Assembly (NCBI GenBank): GCA_900547125.1
Contig: URFU01000036.1
Span: 1-17,084 of the forward strand
DNA from: an uncultured Collinsella sp.
Lineage (GTDB): Bacteria > Actinomycetota > Coriobacteriia > Coriobacteriales > Coriobacteriaceae
DNA: 17,084 nucleotides
Reading direction: 5' to 3'
Shown in pieces: positions 1 to 7,386 of the stretch (positions within the stretch are counted from its first letter, which is position 1; every line of letters starts with the position of its first letter). The notes under the pieces were generated by a model, which saw only the letters and a list, made by a program, of their open reading frames with translations, was not told where the DNA came from and did no database searches. The translations under genes and the position numbers were made by a program.

Positions 1-431
1 GCCTCTCGGCGGCCTTGCGAAAAACAAATCCAAGTTAGACCATTTCAAATGGTTCGATGTCTGCCCGGATGCGACACAACTGGTGTGTCCATCCTCGCAG
101 TATCCGGTTCTCAAGGTGCACGCTGTGCGGTCCATCCGGTTCGACCGGGCCGCGCGGCAAGGAGATATATTGCCAGACCGGAGGGGCCCCGGGGGCGGGA
201 ATCTGGCACTCCATATTTTGTTCACAAATGAATCGATCCTTCAGTTGTTCCACTGAAGTCATGTCTGAAACATCGGCTTCTGGTATTGGCGATGACCAGC
301 TGGTTTATAGGTGTTGAGGCATCGGTCATCTCTGGTGGGCTACTTTACTCTAAAGGCATCAGGTTTTTGTTTCCTATCGGTAAAAGGCTGGTTTTGGCCG
401 CCAGGCGTCCTTATATATAGAGAAGATCTGT
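1..431. other. gene-poor stretch before the tRNA-Lys locus
   Basis: Apart from the doubtful minus-strand frame at 35-262, nothing with a ribosome site, family signature or RNA fold is visible here. The base composition is mixed: 100-215 is GC-rich, while 215-430 is more AT-rich with a TATATATA stretch near 412-419. It could be decayed coding sequence or a mobile-element scar. I see no repeats shared with the rest of the window in this part. Confidence 0.5.
35..262 (-). CDS. doubtful short hypothetical protein (75 codons)
   Basis: I do not recognise this protein. The reading frame runs from an ATG to a TAA and encodes a Pro-rich, mixed-charge peptide with several Cys, Trp and His residues (for example QYISLPRGPVEPDG in the middle), with no membrane segment or signal peptide. 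There is no Shine-Dalgarno sequence before the ATG, and a stop codon lies about 13 codons upstream in frame, so it is not obviously the tail of a longer gene here. A 7-bp inverted repeat (cttcagt...actgaag, 237-257) lies inside its first codons. The peptide looks less random than the overlapping plus-strand frames, so it may be a remnant of a decayed gene. Treat as unproven. Confidence 0.22.
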   Translation of the reverse strand: MTSVEQLKDRFICEQNMECQIPAPGAPPVWQYISLPRGPVEPDGPHSVHLENRILRGWTHQLCRIRADIEPFEMV

Positions 432-514
432 TTCGAACCCGTGCCGCGGCAACAAAAAAAGCGGCCGGCATCCACCAGTCGCTTCTCTATTCTATGGTGG
501 GTCGTTAGGGGTTC
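432..514 (-). repeat. degenerate tandem copy of the tRNA-Lys downstream region
   Basis: This segment matches 611-694 in order of parts: the palindrome TTCGAACCC, about 12 nt, an A7 run followed by CGGCC (a T7 run on the minus strand), about 30 nt, and then the 3' end of a tRNA. The tRNA-like part (496-514) agrees with the 3' end of the intact tRNA-Lys (676-694) at 17 of 19 positions by eye. Read on the minus strand it gives acceptor strand ACGACCC, discriminator A and an encoded CCA. The 5' three-quarters of the tRNA are absent. I interpret it as the tail of a second tRNA-Lys gene whose body was replaced by the hairpin mosaic at 515-607. Confidence 0.6.
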
Positions 515-619
515 AGCCTGCTCCGCAGGCGGCCGCTGCGGCGCTTTCGCGCCTTGCGCGCTGCGCTGGCAAACGCTCGCGCGTTTCCTCAGCTCCGCGC
601 CCTTTCGGGTTCGAACCCA
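515..619. repeat. hairpin mosaic beside tRNA-Lys
   Basis: A GC-rich run of short adjacent palindromes: GCCTGC-TCC-GCAGGC (516-530), GGCGC-TTTC-GCGCC (540-553) and AAACGC-TCGC-GCGTTT (571-586). It ends in the T-arm-like perfect palindrome GGGTTCGAACCC (608-619). It starts exactly where the truncated tRNA-Lys 3' end stops. No ORF with a ribosome site is present. The same order of parts is seen beside tRNA-Gly at 12115-12251. Function unknown. Confidence 0.55.
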
Positions 620-632
620 TGAAGGGGCGACA

Positions 633-660
633 AAAAAAGACGGCCAACCGAAGTTGACCG
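633..660 (-). terminator. Rho-independent terminator of tRNA-Lys
   Basis: Read on the minus strand, an 8-bp stem CGGTCAAC/GTTGGCCG (one G-T pair) closes a TTCG tetraloop and is followed by TC and a run of seven T. It lies 17 nt downstream of the tRNA 3' end, the expected place for a tRNA terminator. Confidence 0.85.
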
Positions 661-677
661 CCTCAACAATCTTTGGG

Positions 678-750
678 TGGGCCGTCAGGGGTTCGAACCC
701 TGGACCTTGGGATTAAAAGTCCCCTGCTCTGCCAGCTGAGCTAACGGCCC
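678..750 (-). tRNA. tRNA-Lys (anticodon TTT)
   Basis: The minus strand folds into a complete cloverleaf. The acceptor stem is GGGCCGT/ACGGCCC, the D-arm GCTC...GAGC, and the anticodon loop CTTTTAA (anticodon TTT) sits on a stem with a G-A mismatch at its outer pair. The T-arm is CAGGG-TTCGAAC-CCCTG and the discriminator is A. The three bases after the discriminator are CCC, so CCA is not encoded and would have to be added after transcription. A promoter lies just upstream inside the end of the aminopeptidase gene and a strong terminator follows. Confidence 0.95.
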
Positions 751-759
751 GCGGGTGGC

Positions 760-788
760 ATTGTACCACGGTCTGGGACTATTCCCAA
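760..788 (-). promoter_or_regulatory. sigma-A-type promoter of tRNA-Lys
   Basis: On the minus strand TTGGGA (783-788) and TACAAT (760-765) are separated by exactly 17 nt, and the -10 box ends 9 nt before the tRNA 5' end. The -35 box lies inside the last codons of the aminopeptidase gene, so the tRNA can be transcribed independently of that gene. Confidence 0.65.
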
Positions 789-2059
789 CTCCATTGGCCG
801 TTCTGGAAAATCACAACTTCGCGTCCATCGGGCGTAATGCCCACAATATCGATGTCGTCCGTACCGATCATAAAGTCGACGTGCGTGCTCGAAACGTTGA
901 CGCCATGCTCAATGAGCTCCTCTTTGGACATATCATATCCACCCTCAATGCACTCGGGGAAGCCGACTCCCAGTGCAAGATGGCAGCTGGCATTCTCGTC
1001 ATAGAGCGTATCGTAGAACAGAACACCACTTTCGCGGATCGGCGTGTTCTTGGAAATGAGCGCGACCTCTCCCAGGTGAGCAGCGCCCTCGTCAGTATCG
1101 ATGATACTTGCGAGTGTCGCCTTTCCCACACGGGCGTCGTAATCCACCACACGACCGTTCTCGAACTTGATCCAAAAATCGTCGACCTTGTTACCGTGAT
1201 GGATAAGCGGCATTGCGGAATAGACGATTCCGTCAGCACGCATACGATCGGGCGAGGTGAAGACCTCCTCGGTGGGGATGTTGGGGAAGAAGGGATGACC
1301 GTCGGGGGTCTCGCCCTTACCGCCGGCCCACTCATGCCCCTTCGTCATACCAATTACCAGGTCGGTTCCATTCGAAGCGGTATAGCGCAGGCAGTCGAAA
1401 CGATTTTCGTTCAGAAAGCGCAGGTTCTTTTCAAACGCCGCATCGTGAAGCTCCCAGTCACTCTCCGGATCTTGGCCGTCAGCACGGGCGGTATGCAGAA
1501 TCGCATTCCACAGCTTGTAGATTGCAACCTCATCCGGATCACCCGAGAACACCTCGCGCGCCCAGGCAACAACCGGCGCTCCGGCAATGCACCACGGGTT
1601 GATGTTGTAATCCAGTCCGCGGCGGAAAATCTTGCACTGCGTGTTCCTCGCCTTGGAAGCGGCAGCGGGCTTGGCAGGATCGATGCCCTTGAGAGCGGCG
1701 GGGTCAGCACCCTCGATAAAGATAAAGCAGGCACCGTCCTGGGCCAGAGAATCCAGCTGTATGCGCTTCCACTCGGGCGTCTGCTCAAAATAGCTTTTCT
1801 CGACATGCTCGTACGCAAGCCTCGTCACGGCGTCATCGGCCCAGATGACCGTCACGTGACCGGCACCGGCGTCATAAGCCTCCGCAACCACCACGCGCGC
1901 AAATGATGCGCACTCGACGGGAGACTGAACGACGACCTCCTGGCCGGGCTTAACGTTTACACCCTTGCGGACAACGAGACGCGCATAATTTTTAATCTTG
2001 GGCTCAATGGTCTTCATGCCCTCAAGAGCTTCCTCGACCGTTAGGGCAGCTCGAATCAT
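779..2059 (-). CDS. M29-family metal-dependent aminopeptidase (AmpS/PepS type)
   Basis: This is a cytoplasmic exopeptidase predicted to remove N-terminal residues from peptides using two metal ions. The N-terminal region has the family pattern of a nucleophile-free Rossmann-like half (KPGQEVVVQSPVECASFARVV...). The C-terminal half holds the candidate metal and catalytic residues: Glu in PTEEVFTSP, Glu in HLGEVAL, His in DENASCHLALG, and His and Asp in HVDFMIG near the end. The length (426 aa) is close to the usual 400-415. I chose the ATG at 2059 because GGAG lies 6 nt before it. The ATG 12 nt upstream has no ribosome site. It is a single gene; the upstream gene's terminator separates it, and there is no terminator between it and tRNA-Lys. 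Confidence 0.9.
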   Translation of the reverse strand: MIRAALTVEEALEGMKTIEPKIKNYARLVVRKGVNVKPGQEVVVQSPVECASFARVVVAEAYDAGAGHVTVIWADDAVTRLAYEHVEKSYFEQTPEWKRIQLDSLAQDGACFIFIEGADPAALKGIDPAKPAAASKARNTQCKIFRRGLDYNINPWCIAGAPVVAWAREVFSGDPDEVAIYKLWNAILHTARADGQDPESDWELHDAAFEKNLRFLNENRFDCLRYTASNGTDLVIGMTKGHEWAGGKGETPDGHPFFPNIPTEEVFTSPDRMRADGIVYSAMPLIHHGNKVDDFWIKFENGRVVDYDARVGKATLASIIDTDEGAAHLGEVALISKNTPIRESGVLFYDTLYDENASCHLALGVGFPECIEGGYDMSKEELIEHGVNVSSTHVDFMIGTDDIDIVGITPDGREVVIFQNGQWSWE

Positions 2060-2087
2060 GTGCCACTCCATCTATCTGTAGGACAGT

Positions 2088-2119
2088 AAAAAGGCGCGCC
2101 GCAAAAAACGACGCGCCTT
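2088..2119 (-). terminator. terminator after the purC/membrane-protein pair
   Basis: An 8-bp perfect stem AAGGCGCG/CGCGCCTT (2091-2098 with 2112-2119) encloses a 13-nt loop and runs into a short T stretch on the minus strand. The loop itself carries a run of six A (plus strand). It ends transcription 31 nt after the membrane-protein stop codon and just before the aminopeptidase ribosome site. Confidence 0.75.
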
Positions 2120-2149
2120 ATATCTTAGCGATATCTATAGGTTGTAACG

Positions 2150-2725
2150 CTACTTCTTCTTAGAGGCCTTCTTGTCCTCCTCGGCAGCTGCGCGCTCGAT
2201 AAGAGCGTTGAGCTTGTTCTCGGACATGCCCTCGGCCTGCGCGCGGTACATGTTGCGCAAGGGACGGATGCGCACGAAGTCGTAGATAAAGTCACCCAGG
2301 ATGATGACATAGGACAAAACGATGCCGACCATCTGAACAGGACTGGACACCGTGCCGCCGGGAGCGAAGTAGAGCGAAGCCCAAATTGCCACGACGAGCA
2401 CCATGCCGATGGCGAGCACGGCCCACCAGATACGACGGCGCTTGGTGTAGTCCTCATCCTGCTTGAGAAGAATATTCGACACCGTATAGATACGATCCTC
2501 GCGAGCACGCTGCTTGGCCTTGCGGGCGCGCTTCTCCTCCTTGGAAAGGCCTTCCAGGTTTTCACCCTTCTCTAGCTCTTTGCGGCGAGCTTTAGACGAA
2601 GCCGGCACGACGCGAACGGAGCTCGCTGCTTGGCGGGCGGGTTTAGCAGATGCGGCGGACTTGCGCGCAACCCCGGTAACTTCGTGGGATTGCGTGCGCT
2701 TGTTCGTGGCGCTACGGGTACTCAC
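2150..2725 (-). CDS. basic hypothetical membrane protein, two TM segments
   Basis: I do not recognise the family. The 191-aa product has a long, Lys/Arg/Ala/Ser-rich N-terminal tail (about 1-97), predicted cytoplasmic by the positive-inside rule, including a KEEKRARKAKQRARED stretch that may form a charged helix. Two hydrophobic segments follow (about 99-121 and 130-151) with a short outside turn containing APGG. The C-terminal tail is charged and ends in Lys repeats (KKASKKK). The GTG start comes immediately after the purC stop codon (TAAGTG), and its ribosome site AGGAG lies inside the end of purC, so the two are translated as a coupled pair. It lies with purC but nothing in it suggests a purine enzyme; membrane tethering or nucleic-acid contact would only be guesses. 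Confidence 0.75.
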   Translation of the reverse strand: MSTRSATNKRTQSHEVTGVARKSAASAKPARQAASSVRVVPASSKARRKELEKGENLEGLSKEEKRARKAKQRAREDRIYTVSNILLKQDEDYTKRRRIWWAVLAIGMVLVVAIWASLYFAPGGTVSSPVQMVGIVLSYVIILGDFIYDFVRIRPLRNMYRAQAEGMSENKLNALIERAAAEEDKKASKKK

Positions 2726-3613
2726 TTATGCGTTCTCCTTCATGCTTGTGAACTGGGAGCCCGTGATGATCTGGAAGGCCTCGCGATAGCGCTCGGACGT
2801 GCCATCGATGACCTCGGCGGGCAGGTGCGGGGTCTCCCCCGTCATATCCCAGTTGGCTTTGAGCCAATTGCGGACGAATTGTTTGTCGTAGCTGGGCTGA
2901 ATCTTGCCCTCCTCGTAGCTGGCGGCGGGCCAGAAACGGCTGGAGTCGGGCGTGAGGCACTCGTCGATCAGCGTAACCTTGCCATCGATAACACCGAACT
3001 CGAACTTGGTGTCGGCGATGATGATGCCTCGAGTCGCGGCATACTCGGCAGCGGCCTTGTAAATCTTGAGGGACAGGTCGCGGATCTGCGTGGCGATGTC
3101 CTCACCCACGATTTCGCAGCAACGCTCGAACGAGATGTTCTCGTCGTGGTCACCGATCTCGGCCTTCGTGGACGGCGTGAACAGCGGCTCGGGAAGCTTG
3201 GAAGCCTCGGTCAGACCCTCAGGCAGTTGGATGCCGCAGACGGTGCCGTTCTCGTCGTAGGTCTTCTTGCCCGAACCGGTCAGATAGCCGCGGACGATGC
3301 ACTCGATGGGAATCGTCTGGGCCTTCTTGACCAGCATGGCACGGCCTGCGAGATAGTCACGATACTCGGCAAACTCCTCGGGGAAATCCGCCGGGTCGAT
3401 GGAAACGAGATGGTTGGGGACGATGTCGGCAAACTTATCGAACCAGAATGCCGAGATGCGGTTGAGCACTTCTCCCTTAAACGGAATCTCGTCGGGAAGA
3501 ATGAAGTCGAACGCAGAAATGCGGTCGGTGGCGACCATCAGCAGGTTTTCGCCGGCATCGTAGATATCACGAACCTTGCCACGGGAATCCGGACGACGCT
3601 CCATCGTTGTCAC
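2726..3613 (-). CDS. purC: phosphoribosylaminoimidazole-succinocarboxamide synthase (SAICAR synthetase)
   Basis: The enzyme joins CAIR and aspartate using ATP to make SAICAR in de novo purine synthesis. The signature parts are all present: GKVRDIYD near residues 12-19, ATDRISAFD (28-36), the IECIVRGYLTGSG block (103-115), DTKFEFG (201-207) and DECLTPDSSRFWP (217-229). The length of about 295 aa fits the longer bacterial form. I place the start at the GTG at 3613 because AAGGAG lies 8 nt before it. An upstream in-frame GTG at 3622 overlaps that ribosome site, and the ATG three codons downstream is too far from it. A 5-bp hairpin (GCGGG/CCCGC) sits about 30 nt before the ribosome site. It leads a two-gene unit with the basic membrane protein. 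purB, which acts two steps further on (SAICAR to AICAR), lies about 7 kb away. Confidence 0.95.
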   Translation of the reverse strand: MTTMERRPDSRGKVRDIYDAGENLLMVATDRISAFDFILPDEIPFKGEVLNRISAFWFDKFADIVPNHLVSIDPADFPEEFAEYRDYLAGRAMLVKKAQTIPIECIVRGYLTGSGKKTYDENGTVCGIQLPEGLTEASKLPEPLFTPSTKAEIGDHDENISFERCCEIVGEDIATQIRDLSLKIYKAAAEYAATRGIIIADTKFEFGVIDGKVTLIDECLTPDSSRFWPAASYEEGKIQPSYDKQFVRNWLKANWDMTGETPHLPAEVIDGTSERYREAFQIITGSQFTSMKENA

Positions 3614-3722
3614 GTGAGTCACTCCTTACCTAAATACGACAGTAATGCGGGTTCTTTCCCGCACGTTTTCGCAAACTCGGAGCGGCAGGGACGAAACCCC
3701 TCCTTCACCGAATAGCGAAAAG

Positions 3723-5288
3723 CTAGTGCTCCATTGTAGTAGATGCCGCGTCCGCCGTGTGCTCGCGAGGCAGATGAATCGTAAAAGTCGTACCCTTTCC
3801 AAGCTCCGACTCCACGGATATGTAGCCATGGTGACGCTCGACGATTTGCTTGGTCACGGCGAGGCCAACGCCCAGGCCGCCGGCTTCGCGGGCGCGGCTG
3901 GCATCTGCGCGCCAGAATCGCCCGAAGATGCGCGACAGGTCGTCCTTGGCAATACCGATACCGGTATCCGAAACGGCAATACTGACATGCTTGCGGTCAC
4001 TGAGCACCGACACCACGACCCAACCACCCTCGGGGGTGTAGCGCATGGCGTTGCTCATGAGGTTGATGACGCACTGCGTGATCATGTCGGGATCGGCCTC
4101 GACGACATCGTCGTGACCTTGGGTCTCATCAGCAAAGCGCAAGCGCAGATCGCGGTCAACAAATAGGCGCTCCTGAGCGTTGACGATAGACCGCACAAAG
4201 GGAACCATGTCCACCGGTTCGAGATTGAGCGGCGCCGTGCTGTTTTCCATACGCGATAGGTCGAGCATCTGCTGCACCAAACGAGCCAGGCGGCGCGTCT
4301 CGGAAGCGACCGTCTCCAGATGCTCATCGTCGGTGGGATACACGCCGTCCTGCATGGCCTCGACCGTTGCAAGCATGGCCATGAGCGGCGTGCGAAGCTC
4401 GTGTGCGACATCCGAGGTCAGGCGCTTTTCGTGCTTCATATCTTTCTCGAGCGAGGTGGCCATCTCGTCAAAGGTCTCACCCAGCTGATCGATTTCATCG
4501 TCGCCGCGCAAACCGGTACGAGCGGACAAATCGCCGTCGCGAATTTGCTTGGCCGTGCTCGTAATACGATGAATCGGCTTGGTGAGCATGCGAGACACGA
4601 GCGATCCGATAGCAACCGAGATGCAGACCGCAACAACCGCGGCAAGGGCCATGGCGTTAAAGGTCTTCTCCCTAAACGCAGAATCCGCCTTGGTGAGCAG
4701 AGCATCGGAGCCGATGGCCCATAGCTTTACCTGTCCGACATGCTCGCCAGAAGACGTTATGATTTCGACGTTGGCAACGCTATCGGAGTCGGTGGGCGCC
4801 GACGAGACCGGGCTATGCGAGGCCTTTTTACCGCTCGAGCTGCTCGACGGTGATTCACTCTCGCGCACATCGGCGGTCGCACTTGCCGAAGGCCATGAGT
4901 CGTCATAGACGACAACGCCTTTCTTGCTGACGACCTGCATACTCAGGTCGTCGGACACCAAACTCGATGTCGCGACCGTGCGCAGCTCGCCCGCAGTCCA
5001 ATTGCCGTTTTCCTCATACGACGTCGCAAGCTTTTCGGCAGCAGAATTGGCGATCTCGACGATATTAGAGCGCGTGTAATCCGAAAAGACGGTGCCCCAC
5101 ACAACGGAGACAACGCCCACCAGCACCAATACCGTCATGAGCGATGTCAGGGCAAAAGCCAATGCCATGCGCGAGGGATAGCTCATCGCTGGCCGTGAAT
5201 CGGAACGAGGCGTGTTCCAACTCGCCTTGGAACCCGCCTCGTTCTCCTGCTTGTGCTTTTGTCCGATTTCAAAGCGCGCAGGTATCAT
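3723..5288 (-). CDS. sensor histidine kinase of an OmpR-type two-component system
   Basis: A 521-aa membrane kinase. A basic cytoplasmic tail (1-41) leads into TM1 (about 42-66). An extracytoplasmic sensor region follows (67-208) with a Ser-rich low-complexity insert around 143-170, then TM2 (about 211-231) and a HAMP linker (232-284). The HisKA H-box is AHELRTPL with phospho-accepting His296. The ATPase domain has the N-box around Asn413 (LMSNAMRYTPEG), the G1 box DTGIG (441-445), the F box IFGRFWR and the G2 box GLGVGLA (471-477). All catalytic motifs are intact. The ATG follows the regulator's stop codon by 11 nt with AGGG about 9 nt before it, so it is co-transcribed with the regulator and is its likely partner. 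The signal sensed is unknown. Confidence 0.92.
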   Translation of the reverse strand: MIPARFEIGQKHKQENEAGSKASWNTPRSDSRPAMSYPSRMALAFALTSLMTVLVLVGVVSVVWGTVFSDYTRSNIVEIANSAAEKLATSYEENGNWTAGELRTVATSSLVSDDLSMQVVSKKGVVVYDDSWPSASATADVRESESPSSSSSGKKASHSPVSSAPTDSDSVANVEIITSSGEHVGQVKLWAIGSDALLTKADSAFREKTFNAMALAAVVAVCISVAIGSLVSRMLTKPIHRITSTAKQIRDGDLSARTGLRGDDEIDQLGETFDEMATSLEKDMKHEKRLTSDVAHELRTPLMAMLATVEAMQDGVYPTDDEHLETVASETRRLARLVQQMLDLSRMENSTAPLNLEPVDMVPFVRSIVNAQERLFVDRDLRLRFADETQGHDDVVEADPDMITQCVINLMSNAMRYTPEGGWVVVSVLSDRKHVSIAVSDTGIGIAKDDLSRIFGRFWRADASRAREAGGLGVGLAVTKQIVERHHGYISVESELGKGTTFTIHLPREHTADAASTTMEH

Positions 5289-5299
5289 ATGTGATTTCC

Positions 5300-6022
5300 C
5301 TATTTCTCGTCCGACTTATCGGTCTTGGCCGGAGCCTCAAAGCGATAGCCGACGCCGTGAACGGTGTAGAGCCACTTAGGCTTCTTGGGGTCATCGCCCA
5401 GCTTGGCGCGAAGGTTCTTCACATGGCTGTCGATGGTGCGCTCATAGCCCTCAAAGTCGTAGCCGAGCACCTTCTCGACCAGCTCCATGCGGTTATAGAC
5501 GCGACCGGGATGGCGAGCAAGCGTGGTGAGCAGCTTAAACTCGGAAGCAGTCAGGTCCACTTCCTTGTCCTCGACCAAAATCTTGTGGCCCGAGATATCG
5601 ATGACCAGATCGCCAAAGTCGAGCACCTCAACGGCGGGCTCATCGGCCTGGTGAGCACGGCGGAACAGGGCACGGACGCGGGCGACGAGCTCGCGAGGCG
5701 AGAACGGCTTGATCAGGTAGTCGTCGGCACCAAGCTCGAGGCCGATGATGCGATCCTCGATCTCGCCCTTGGCGGTAAGCATGATAATGGGCACATCCGA
5801 GGTATCGCGAATAGTGCGGCAAACGCGCTCGCCGGGAATCTTGGGGAGCATAAGGTCGAGCACAACCAGGTCGAACTGGTGCTTCTCGAACTCCTCGATC
5901 GCAGACTGGCCGTCGCCGACGCCAACAACCCAGTAGCCCTCGCGCTCGAGATAGGCAGCGACAGCGTCACGGATTGCCTTCTCGTCCTCGACCAGCAGAA
6001 TCTTTTTTGCATCTGAAGCCAT
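5300..6022 (-). CDS. OmpR/PhoB-family DNA-binding response regulator
   Basis: The 240-aa protein has a receiver domain (about 6-120) with the acidic pocket E12/D13, phospho-acceptor Asp56 in VVLDLMLP, Thr83 and Lys105 in LIKPF. A winged-helix DNA-binding domain (about 135-230) contains TASEFKLL, the recognition-helix region RTIDSHVKNLRAKLGD and the wing YTVHGVGYRF. I chose the ATG at 6022, which has AGGGGGG 7 nt upstream. An in-frame TTG at 6043 has no ribosome site. It is first in a two-gene operon with the histidine kinase. The target genes and stimulus cannot be read from the sequence; autoregulation is common in this family. Confidence 0.94.
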   Translation of the reverse strand: MASDAKKILLVEDEKAIRDAVAAYLEREGYWVVGVGDGQSAIEEFEKHQFDLVVLDLMLPKIPGERVCRTIRDTSDVPIIMLTAKGEIEDRIIGLELGADDYLIKPFSPRELVARVRALFRRAHQADEPAVEVLDFGDLVIDISGHKILVEDKEVDLTASEFKLLTTLARHPGRVYNRMELVEKVLGYDFEGYERTIDSHVKNLRAKLGDDPKKPKWLYTVHGVGYRFEAPAKTDKSDEK

Positions 6023-6077
6023 AACACGGCCCCCCTGTCTCAATTAGCTAAGAACAAGCCCATTTTAACGCACCTAT

Positions 6078-6116
6078 GCCCACCGAGCACCGCTACAGTG
6101 CGGCGGCTCGGCGGGC
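6078..6116. promoter_or_regulatory. long GC-rich hairpin between the lipoprotein gene and the regulator
   Basis: An 11-bp outer stem (GCCCACCGAGC with GCTCGGCGGGC, one G-T pair on one strand) plus an imperfect inner CCGC/GCGG stem forms a 39-nt hairpin in the gap before the response-regulator gene. No T-run follows on the minus strand, so it is not a classical intrinsic terminator. It could reduce read-through from the lipoprotein gene or lie in the leader of the regulator mRNA. Confidence 0.5.
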
Positions 6117-6174
6117 GGCACTCACAATTACAACGCGCTTATTCCCCCGTTGACGCCTTTTTAACCCCTCGGCG

Positions 6175-7386
6175 CTAAAGAGAGAACAGGCGGGCGGTAA
6201 CCGTCTCGGGAATTCCTTGGCTATTACGCACCGTGGCATAGGTTAAAAACGTATTCGATTTACCCGCCGTAGCTGGATAATCGCCATATTCGAGAGCGCG
6301 GTCGGGTGACAGCAGCGAGCCATAGGTTTTGGCGGAGGTATCGATCAGAAAATGGGATGCCTGAACCTTAACCAGATATTTGCCCTTCCTGCCGGCAGCA
6401 CACGCAAGCGGCTCGCGCGACAGGAATAGGAACGTCCCATTCTCCTTACCGATATAGGTGCCCATGTTGCCAAGTCCCCCCACGCCGCTATAGGTGGCCT
6501 CGATGGAGAACACAAACGTGTCACCCATATATACGGCCTCGAAGGGTGACACCGATGAAGGAAGGACCAGCTGAGCTCTCTTGGTATTGTTGCCGTCCGT
6601 CAGGTCGATCGCCGTCATGCCGTAGTAGACGCCCTCGTCGTTGCGCACGCGCGGGGAGATGGTCAAGATGCCGTCACTCACACGCGGGGCGGATGCAAAG
6701 CGGCCCGTTGACTTCCAAATGGTCTCGGCCTTTGCCTCGTCGAGCGAGCGGCGGTAGCAATACGAGTCGTGGCTCGTCTTATTGCCGCCCGTCGAAGGCA
6801 TCTTGTACCAAATGACGGACGATCCGAACGCCGTAAACAGCGGCGGATCGTAGTCCTTGCCGCCTCGGTCGAGCTCGACCGCATCGCCGACAAGCGACGC
6901 ACCTGCCGTATTTTGCGCATAGAGCTTCCACGATGCGTTTGCAAAGTTCATTTCGACCCAAGCAAATACGCCATCGCCGGCGCGGACATCGTAAAACGAA
7001 TACCCTGCACCTTCCACGGGATCCTCGACGAGCGTCGTGAGTGAGCCGTCGCCCAGGTTGAGCACACCGAGCGTATTGGCATGCCGCGCCGATGCGGGTG
7101 CCATCATCGCCGCGGCGTAATCACCGTCGCAGTAATACAGCAGCGTACCCAAAGGCAATGTCCATGAAGCTGCAGGCTCGAGGTCGATTTCGACAGCCTC
7201 GTACTCATCCGTAATCGAGACGATTTTTGAGTCATCTTTGATAACCTGCGGCTCGCCGGCGGCATCGTCGCTGGTGCCCGTTTTTTTCGAGCATCCGGCA
7301 AGTACCGTGGCAGCGCCCGCGGCAGCTCCACCGAGCACAAAGCCGCGGCGCGATATTCCGTTCTTGATGTGGTCGGCGATACCCAT
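6175..7386 (-). CDS. Tat-exported lipoprotein, predicted beta-rich (propeller-like) domain
   Basis: The N-terminus has a twin-arginine signal (ISRRGFVLGG, Arg13-Arg14), an Ala-rich hydrophobic stretch and a lipobox LAGC with Cys32. The 403-aa protein should therefore be exported folded and anchored to the outer face of the membrane. A Thr/Ser/Asp linker follows. The rest is rich in short beta-strand-like blocks with repeated aromatic and Gly-Asp turns (GDGSLTTLV, GDGVFAWVEM, DGILTISP, GDTFVFSI), resembling TolB/WD-like propeller repeats, with no catalytic motif I recognise. Its ATG overlaps the stop codon of the upstream TSCPD gene by one base (TAATG), so it is translationally coupled to that gene. 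The function is unknown; a surface binding or sensing role is only a guess. Confidence 0.85.
   Translation of the reverse strand: MGIADHIKNGISRRGFVLGGAAAGAATVLAGCSKKTGTSDDAAGEPQVIKDDSKIVSITDEYEAVEIDLEPAASWTLPLGTLLYYCDGDYAAAMMAPASARHANTLGVLNLGDGSLTTLVEDPVEGAGYSFYDVRAGDGVFAWVEMNFANASWKLYAQNTAGASLVGDAVELDRGGKDYDPPLFTAFGSSVIWYKMPSTGGNKTSHDSYCYRRSLDEAKAETIWKSTGRFASAPRVSDGILTISPRVRNDEGVYYGMTAIDLTDGNNTKRAQLVLPSSVSPFEAVYMGDTFVFSIEATYSGVGGLGNMGTYIGKENGTFLFLSREPLACAAGRKGKYLVKVQASHFLIDTSAKTYGSLLSPDRALEYGDYPATAGKSNTFLTYATVRNSQGIPETVTARLFSL

Noticed and set aside
497..750. CRISPR array from repeated TTCGAACCC and hairpins
   Set aside because: Repeats are palindromic T-arm-like pieces with irregular spacing and only two or three copies; no spacers of constant length and no cas genes.
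755..1906. 383-codon plus-strand frame opposite the aminopeptidase
   Set aside because: Antisense shadow of the M29 gene caused by codon bias; no ribosome site and no family signature.
2630..3715. 361-codon plus-strand frame opposite purC
   Set aside because: purC is unmistakable on the minus strand; the plus-strand translation is Leu/Gly/Asp/Val-rich shadow sequence.
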